Assembly (NCBI GenBank): GCA_030635465.1 | Contig: DAOVYU010000070.1 | Location: 1 to 6,419 of the forward strand | DNA length: 6,419 nucleotides | Direction of reading: 5' to 3' | Origin: Bacteroidales bacterium | Lineage (GTDB): Bacteria; Bacteroidota; Bacteroidia; Bacteroidales; JAADJA01 | Program-made: the position numbers and the translations under genes | In this document: positions 1 to 4,228 of the stretch, piece after piece | How the letters are laid out: the number at the start of each line of letters is the position of its first letter | How positions within the stretch are numbered: position 1 is the first letter of the stretch | The notes under the pieces: model-generated | Seen by the model: only the letters and a program-made list of their open reading frames with translations | Told to the model about the DNA's origin: nothing | The model's database searches: none

Positions 1-1
1 A

Positions 2-547
2 CTTCTAATTCTTGATGATATTCAAATGGGATTCGGAAGAACAGGTAAATTATTCAGTTTTGAGAATTTCAATTTCGTTCCGGATATCTTGGCGGTGGCA
101 AAAGGAATGGGTGGAGGAATGCCCATTGGAGCTTTCATCTCCTCAAATGAAATAATGGATAGTTTAACATTTAATCCTGAACTTGGACATATTACAACTT
201 TTGGTGGTCATCCGGTTTGTTGCTCTGCTGCACTGGCAAACCTTGAAGTTATTTTAGAAGATGACCTGGTAGAAAAAGCAAATTTAAAGGGACGATATCT
301 CAAACAAGCATTATCTGGAATAAAACAAATAAAAGAAATAAGACAAATTGGATTAATGCTTGGGATAGAACTTGACAGCAACACTACAACAGACAGGCTA
401 ATGAATAAATTTATTAAGCATGGATTAATTTCAGATAGATTTTTATTCATGCCAAATGCATTCCGTATTGCTCCTCCTTTAATTATATCTCAATCAGAAA
501 TTGAAAAGATAATAACTCTTGTTAAAAAGTGTTTTACCAAAATATAA
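2..547 (+). CDS. class III PLP-dependent aminotransferase, 3' part (5' end outside window)
   Basis: This is the C-terminal 181 residues of a fold-type I, class III aminotransferase. The reading frame is open to the left edge, so the gene starts outside the window and the ATG at 26 is internal. The first visible residues, LLILDDIQMGFGRTG, are the family's cofactor motif, in which the first Asp of D-E/D-x-Q contacts the PLP pyridine nitrogen. The motif AKGMGGGMPIGA follows, and its Lys (codon 101-103) is the expected Schiff-base lysine. TTFGGHPV and the small C-terminal domain ending around RIAPPLIIS are also typical of the family. Members move an amino group between an amine or amino acid and a keto acid in the cytoplasm. 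The substrate cannot be told from this fragment; ornithine- or acetylornithine-type and broad-specificity enzymes are all possible. The DE-to-DD change in the cofactor motif is conservative. The next gene is 161 bases away and is probably transcribed separately. Confidence 0.93.
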   Translation, partial: LLILDDIQMGFGRTGKLFSFENFNFVPDILAVAKGMGGGMPIGAFISSNEIMDSLTFNPELGHITTFGGHPVCCSAALANLEVILEDDLVEKANLKGRYLKQALSGIKQIKEIRQIGLMLGIELDSNTTTDRLMNKFIKHGLISDRFLFMPNAFRIAPPLIISQSEIEKIITLVKKCFTKI

Positions 548-587
548 TTACGCCATATTGACATGTTTATTTTTACATTTCCCCACT

Positions 588-610
588 CATTCAGCCATTA
601 TGTCTGAATG
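588..610. repeat. inverted repeat upstream of hsp20 (possible operator)
   Basis: Perfect 7-base arms, CATTCAG (588-594) and CTGAATG (604-610), are separated by 9 bases. No T-run follows, so it is a poor intrinsic terminator for the aminotransferase gene. It lies about 100 bases before the hsp20 start and upstream of the TATAATTTG element, where a dimeric regulator could bind. The N9 spacing matches the heat-shock CIRCE operator, but the arm sequence does not. Seven-base arms can occur by chance. Confidence 0.3.
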
Positions 611-643
611 CTTTCAATAATTCCATCAAAATAGCTGTTGGAA

Positions 644-652
644 TATAATTTG
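644..652 (+). promoter_or_regulatory. possible hsp20 promoter core (TATAATTTG)
   Basis: TATAAT at 644-649 runs into TTTG at 649-652. This resembles the Bacteroidota -7 element TAnnTTTG, but the spacer is one base short; it also matches a classical -10 box. No TTG lies at the expected -33 distance. It sits 56 bases before the hsp20 ATG, which would give a leader of about 50 bases. A 6-base inverted repeat, ATTCCA (620-625) and TGGAAT (639-644), touches its left edge. This is inference from motif and position only. Confidence 0.35.
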
Positions 653-694
653 ATTCTTCCCAAGCAGAATTAAAAAGTTTAACAAATTAAATAT

Positions 695-699
695 AGGAG
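695..699 (+). promoter_or_regulatory. ribosome binding site of hsp20
   Basis: AGGAG, within TAGGAGA, lies 9 bases before the ATG at 709. It decides the start: the other in-frame ATG, at 721, would be 21 bases away. A clear Shine-Dalgarno sequence is uncommon in Bacteroidota, and none is visible before the other starts in this window, so this gene looks built for strong translation. Confidence 0.7.
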
Positions 700-708
700 A
701 AACAAATT

Positions 709-1140
709 ATGTTACCAGTAATGAGAAAAAGAGTATTATTTCCAACTTATAATGACGATTTCTTTGGAAGAAATTCATTATCATCATTTTTCAGTGATGG
801 AGCTGACTACAGTGTACCTGCTGTAAATATTAAAGAAAATGATAAAAACTTCGAAATTGAAGTTGCAGCTCCCGGCTTAAACAAAGCAGACTTTAAAGTT
901 AATGTGGAAAAAAACGTTTTAACTGTTTCATCTGAAAAAGAAGTAAATAAAGAAACTGAAGCAGACAATTTTATGAGAAAAGAATTTGGTTATAATTCAT
1001 TCAGCAGGTCTTTCTCAATCCCAGAGACTGTTGATATGGAGAAAATCAAAGCTTCCCACAAAAATGGTATTTTAACAATTGAATTACCAAAACAGGAAGA
1101 AGCTAAATTGAAACACAAACACGAAATTAAAATTTCGTAA
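709..1140 (+). CDS. small heat shock protein, Hsp20/alpha-crystallin family
   Basis: A 143-residue cytoplasmic ATP-independent chaperone (holdase) that binds unfolding proteins under stress and keeps them refoldable. A short N-terminal arm (residues 1-35, rich in Phe, starting MLPVMRKR) precedes the alpha-crystallin domain (about 36-128). That domain opens with VPAVNIKEND and carries the EIEVAAPGLNKADF block (49-62), FGYNSFSRSFSIPE (93-106) and the signature A-x3-N-G-I-L at 115-122. The tail ends in I140-K-I142, the I-x-I motif that docks on neighbouring subunits during oligomer assembly. Length is normal for the family. The start at 709 is fixed by the AGGAG site and by MLPV-type starts that I recall in relatives. 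It stands alone, with its own upstream region and a strong terminator just after the stop. Stress control is likely but is not shown by a recognised operator. Confidence 0.97.
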   Translation: MLPVMRKRVLFPTYNDDFFGRNSLSSFFSDGADYSVPAVNIKENDKNFEIEVAAPGLNKADFKVNVEKNVLTVSSEKEVNKETEADNFMRKEFGYNSFSRSFSIPETVDMEKIKASHKNGILTIELPKQEEAKLKHKHEIKIS

Positions 1141-1141
1141 T

Positions 1142-1176
1142 AAAAAACCCCCGATAAATTTTACCGGGGGTTTTTT
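1142..1176. terminator. bidirectional intrinsic terminator between hsp20 and the mce operon
   Basis: AAAAAACCCCCG (1142-1153) and CGGGGGTTTTTT (1165-1176) pair perfectly over 12 bases, and TAA/TTA within the 11-base loop can add three more pairs. The stem has a six-base A-tract on one side and a T-tract on the other, so each strand reads as a GC hairpin followed by a U-run. It fills almost all of the 37 bases between the hsp20 stop (1138-1140) and the stop of the convergent MCE gene (1178-1180), and should end both transcripts. Confidence 0.93.
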
Positions 1177-1177
1177 A

Positions 1178-2125
1178 TTAAAACACTGAAAACTTAACAT
1201 ACTTTTTCGGATTCAACCTGATATCTTCCAATAATAAATTCAATTCCCGGGAAGATTTTTCCAGTTCTATATATAATGAATCATCATTGACAAGCATACC
1301 CAAACTTCCTTCACCGTTATTAATTTTTTTCGTAATACCTGCTACCTCCGACATTGCCATATTAACGTTATTAATTGTTTCAGCTACTCGTGCCTGAGCC
1401 AGGGTATCACTAAATGAAGAAAGATTACTAATAATGTTATTTAAATTATCTTCATTCGATTGAAGATTCTGGGTAATCGATTCTATACTTCCAAATATAT
1501 TTTCCAGCCGCTTTCTCTGACCTTTTAAAATTGTATCAATTGTAGAGGTAGTACTCTCCAGGTTTTCAAATGAGTTAGCCATGTGTTCAACACTTTTTGC
1601 AATATTGCGCGTATTAGTGTTGCTAAATAAACTATTGAGCATTGCCAATACAGTATCAATTGACATCATTAAGTTTTCAGCTTTTGTTTTGATCGGTTGA
1701 AGTTGTCGGCTAACTTCTTCTTTTATCGAGATTTCTATATCTGACTTTAGCGTATCACCTGATTCAATAAATTCAGTAGATTTTCCCAAAATAATATCAA
1801 CTGCTTTTGAGCCTAGTATATCGGAACTTACAATTTTTGCCGTCGAATTCTTAGGTAGAGGTATTTTATTTTTCACAACCATCTCAATTATAATATTGGC
1901 TTGTCCATCACTAGAAAAATACATATTACGAACCTGCCCAACTGAAAGGCCATTAACTTTAACAGGATTGGCTCTTTCAAGACCGCCTACATCCTCATAT
2001 ACTGCATAAAAGACCCTTTCATTAGAGAATACATCCATTCCCTTTAAGAAATTTATTCCCCAATAAAGCAGTGCAAATGCAATCGTGACAACGATCCCGA
2101 TTTTGAATTCCCTGGTTAACTTCAA
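1178..2125 (-). CDS. MCE/MlaD-family lipid-transport protein
   Basis: A 315-residue inner-membrane-anchored periplasmic protein. Residues 8-25 form one membrane segment (IGIVVTIAFALLYWGINFL). Residues about 36-114 are the MCE domain, including VFYAVYEDVGGLERANPVKV, the GLSVGQV strand and the SSDILGSKAVDIILG strand before the ESGDTL turn. Residues about 138-265 are predicted from composition to be long helices. A conserved-looking end follows: NNGEGSLGMLVNDDSLY (269-285) and NPKKYVKFSVF (305-315). MCE domains form hexameric rings that shuttle phospholipids across the periplasm with MlaE/MlaF-type ABC partners, which are not encoded here. The start is TTG: no ATG occurs before codon 30, and MKLTREFKIG matches the N-terminus I recall for Bacteroidota homologues. 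It is the last gene of the operon, 27 bases after the previous stop. Its lipid substrate and direction of transport cannot be read from sequence. Confidence 0.93.
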   Translation of the reverse strand: MKLTREFKIGIVVTIAFALLYWGINFLKGMDVFSNERVFYAVYEDVGGLERANPVKVNGLSVGQVRNMYFSSDGQANIIIEMVVKNKIPLPKNSTAKIVSSDILGSKAVDIILGKSTEFIESGDTLKSDIEISIKEEVSRQLQPIKTKAENLMMSIDTVLAMLNSLFSNTNTRNIAKSVEHMANSFENLESTTSTIDTILKGQRKRLENIFGSIESITQNLQSNEDNLNNIISNLSSFSDTLAQARVAETINNVNMAMSEVAGITKKINNGEGSLGMLVNDDSLYIELEKSSRELNLLLEDIRLNPKKYVKFSVF

Positions 2126-2152
2126 TTTTTGAGATTTGAAACAAAAGTAAGA

Positions 2153-3034
2153 TTATTTTTCTAATAATCCTCTTGCTTCTTGTATAGAAATTCTTTCATT
2201 ATTTCTGAAAGCTACAATAAAGGCATCAGGAAAGGTACTTCCCTTTACTTGCAGACTTAACTCTTTGATTTTATCAAATGATTCTTCATTTCCTAAAACG
2301 TATTTATATAAACCTTTATCCTCGTAGAAATCAAGATTCTTAGAATTTTTAAACCTTTTATCCGTTAGTGGAATCTTGTCTTTTGATACAAGTATTTGTA
2401 GTTTGAATACCACTTGATCCTGCTTCACTACTTTTTCTTTTGCAGGAGTTTTAGGTGTCTCTTTTTTAACGACCTCCTTTTTGGCTACGACATTTTCCTT
2501 TTTAGGAAGAGGCTCTTCTTTCACAGGATCATCTTCTTTTGTTTCTTTTATTTTTTGCTGATTTTCAACTTCTGATTTAATGGTTTCAGCCAATTCCTGT
2601 TTGGTTCTATTTGACAATTCAATGAGTGAATCAACTGTTACCAGTGATTTTCTCAAATTTATGGTATCCCCATCCTCAAAATATCCATCCGAAGAGACAA
2701 GCTTTATATTCAATGATTTATCAAACTCCGGATGCTTCAACGGCATTATTTCAGTAAATGATTTATCAGGAATATTTATATCACTTTTAATTTTTATTTT
2801 AACAATCAAGTTATTAGACCCATCCAATAAAAAATCAATTACTTTAACATTCCCAACTTTAAGTCCTTCAATAATTACCGGATCACTAACAGATAATCCT
2901 TTAACATTTTCAAATATGGCATAATAAGTTTTGGTAGCCGACAGAAATCGGACCATTAAAATAGTTACTACAATTATCACGATGATAATTGATATGATCA
3001 AACTTATTCTTTTATTTCCTAATGAAATTGACAA
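2153..3034 (-). CDS. MCE-domain protein with C-terminal SPOR-like domain
   Basis: A 293-residue protein with an unusual layout. Residues 10-30 are a membrane anchor. Residues about 37-125 are an MCE domain (YYAIFENVKGLSVSDPVIIE, GLKVGNV, FEDGDTI). Residues 131-165 look helical. Residues about 161-207 are a Lys/Glu/Pro/Val-rich linker. Residues 208-293 resemble the amidase tail encoded just upstream: both share FK, YE..GL.KY..GN.E, FIVAF.N.ERI.I and a final EK, about 34 identities in 86 positions by hand. Such tails are SPOR-like and would bind peptidoglycan in the periplasm. The MCE domain has diverged, with LKHPEFDKSLNIKLV (99-113) where the neighbouring MCE protein has SDILGSKAVDIILG. It also lacks the long helical tail of that neighbour. 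The start is TTG, 12 bases after the amidase stop; the first ATG is codon 27. It probably carries lipids with the neighbouring MCE protein; the wall-binding role is inferred. Confidence 0.9.
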   Translation of the reverse strand: MSISLGNKRISLIISIIIVIIVVTILMVRFLSATKTYYAIFENVKGLSVSDPVIIEGLKVGNVKVIDFLLDGSNNLIVKIKIKSDINIPDKSFTEIMPLKHPEFDKSLNIKLVSSDGYFEDGDTINLRKSLVTVDSLIELSNRTKQELAETIKSEVENQQKIKETKEDDPVKEEPLPKKENVVAKKEVVKKETPKTPAKEKVVKQDQVVFKLQILVSKDKIPLTDKRFKNSKNLDFYEDKGLYKYVLGNEESFDKIKELSLQVKGSTFPDAFIVAFRNNERISIQEARGLLEK

Positions 3035-3046
3035 AATATGATTGTT

Positions 3047-4135
3047 TTATTTTTCAGAAAGTTCTTTTGCCTTGCTGATTTCTATTCTTTCCCCGTTTAA
3101 AAAAGCCACAATGAAAATATCGTCATATCCTTTTTCTTTCAGTTCTTCTTTTAACGACATTGCCTCTACTATTGTTTCTTTATTTCCAGTAGTATATTTA
3201 AATAAACCATTATGTTCGTACATTCTTACATCATCTATACCCTTAAACTTTTTATAATCTGCAGGTTTTTCTTTTTTAAATGATGCAAACTGAATCCTAT
3301 AAAAAACAGGAGGTTTTTCTTCTTCTTTAATAACCACAACTGGTTTCAGGTCTTTATTTGCATCTTCAAACTCTATTTTATAAGCTTTGAATGCTCTGTA
3401 AATTGCTGAAGCCAAATAAGTTTTCCCGTCTTCCGAATTTAAGAATTTTTCTTCAGTAGCATTGCTCAGAAATCCTAATTCTATTAATATTCCAGGCATC
3501 GTAGTTTTATACAAAACCCAAAAGCCCGCCTGTTTAACCCCCCGGTCTTTTCTTCCAACCCGTTCCTTAAACTGATATTGAACTTTAGAAGACAAGCCAA
3601 TGCTTTGGTCAATTGTGGCACTTTGAAACATTGATAAAACTATATAGTCTTCATCGGAATCCGGATTGAAACCATCATAAATACTTGTATAATCATCTTC
3701 ATAATAAATTGCTGCATTCTCTGTCTTAGCAACATCCAGATTTTCAAGGGACTTGTGCAATCCCATCACATAAGTTTCTGCCCCATAAGGTCGTGTAGAT
3801 TTATTTGAATTACAATGAATTGAAATAAATACATCTGCCCCACTTTCATTGGCAATCTGAGCCCGTTTATGTAATTCAACAAACTCATCTTTTTTTCGGG
3901 TATAAATAACTTCAACATCCGCTATGTTTTCTTCAATATATTTCCCTGTTTTAAGTGCTACGTCCAATACTATATCTTTTTCCATAGATGATTTACCCAA
4001 TGCTCCTGGATCCTTGCCTCCATGTCCGGCATCAATCACCACCTTAGTAATTTTATTTTCAACTTGTGAAATCCCAAGCAACCAAGAGCTACTAAGAAGC
4101 ATCAATATACCAAAAAATAATAGTGTTCGTTTCAA
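3047..4135 (-). CDS. N-acetylmuramoyl-L-alanine amidase (Amidase_3) with C-terminal SPOR-like domain
   Basis: A secreted zinc amidase that cuts the bond between N-acetylmuramic acid and L-alanine in peptidoglycan. Numbered from TTG at 4135 (362 residues): a signal peptide MKRTLLFFGILMLLSSSWLL with likely cleavage near Ser23/Gln24, the Amidase_3 domain at about 32-250, then a short linker and the SPOR-like domain at 276-362. Expected zinc ligands are His38 (DAGHGG), Glu53 (SSMEKD) and His107 (SIHCN), and the catalytic Glu is Glu220 (LIELGFLSN), so it should be active. An acidic insertion at about 125-169 lies where AmiB/AmiC-type enzymes carry a self-inhibiting helix. The frame is open further upstream, and TTG at 4186 would add 17 polar residues. 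I prefer 4135 because it gives a compact signal peptide; no ATG occurs before codon 12. It is first in the operon and divergent from the LptD-like gene. Confidence 0.93.
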   Translation of the reverse strand: MKRTLLFFGILMLLSSSWLLGISQVENKITKVVIDAGHGGKDPGALGKSSMEKDIVLDVALKTGKYIEENIADVEVIYTRKKDEFVELHKRAQIANESGADVFISIHCNSNKSTRPYGAETYVMGLHKSLENLDVAKTENAAIYYEDDYTSIYDGFNPDSDEDYIVLSMFQSATIDQSIGLSSKVQYQFKERVGRKDRGVKQAGFWVLYKTTMPGILIELGFLSNATEEKFLNSEDGKTYLASAIYRAFKAYKIEFEDANKDLKPVVVIKEEEKPPVFYRIQFASFKKEKPADYKKFKGIDDVRMYEHNGLFKYTTGNKETIVEAMSLKEELKEKGYDDIFIVAFLNGERIEISKAKELSEK

Positions 4136-4228
4136 AGTAATGGAATATTTTTTGTTTAGTTTTGAACCATTATTTCTAACTTTCAAGTTATTAAAGTTGG
4201 TGCAAATTTAATATTTAATAAAGTAGCG
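4136..4228. promoter_or_regulatory. divergent control region between the amidase operon and lptD-like gene
   Basis: Ninety-three AT-rich bases separate the two preferred start codons, or 42 if the amidase starts at 4186. Promoters for both directions must lie here or overlap the coding starts. On the minus strand there is an exact TAnnTTTG box (4210-4203). On the plus strand the best candidate is TAACTTTC (4177-4184), one base off consensus, with a TTG at 4152-4154 located 22 bases upstream. No clear Shine-Dalgarno sequence precedes either TTG start. The boxes are motif matches only. Confidence 0.4.
4203..4210 (-). promoter_or_regulatory. possible -7 element (TAAATTTG) for the amidase-mce operon
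   Basis: Read on the minus strand, TAAATTTG fits the Bacteroidota -7 consensus TAnnTTTG exactly. The nearest upstream TTG (4239-4237) is 26 bases away, more than the usual spacing of about 19-21, and a TTGACA (4247-4242) lies 31 bases away. Transcription would begin roughly 60 bases before the preferred amidase start. The short motif in AT-rich DNA makes a chance match possible. Confidence 0.35.

Noticed and set aside
558..563. Perfect TTGACA, a possible -35 box upstream of hsp20
   Set aside because: No -10-like sequence lies 16-18 bases downstream; that position reads CCCCAC.
588..610. Inverted repeat as a CIRCE operator or as the aminotransferase terminator
   Set aside because: Only the 9-base spacing fits CIRCE; the arms do not match TTAGCACTC/GAGTGCTAA. 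There is no T-run after the hairpin.
4136..4186. Amidase start at the upstream TTG (4186)
   Set aside because: Possible, but it gives a long polar N-terminus of 17 residues before the signal peptide; TTG at 4135 gives MKRTLLFFG, a normal signal start.
3924..4211. Plus-strand open frame opposite the amidase 5' end
   Set aside because: It is antisense to the signal peptide and the DAGHGG region of a well-supported gene and has low-complexity Ser/Phe/Leu content typical of a shadow.
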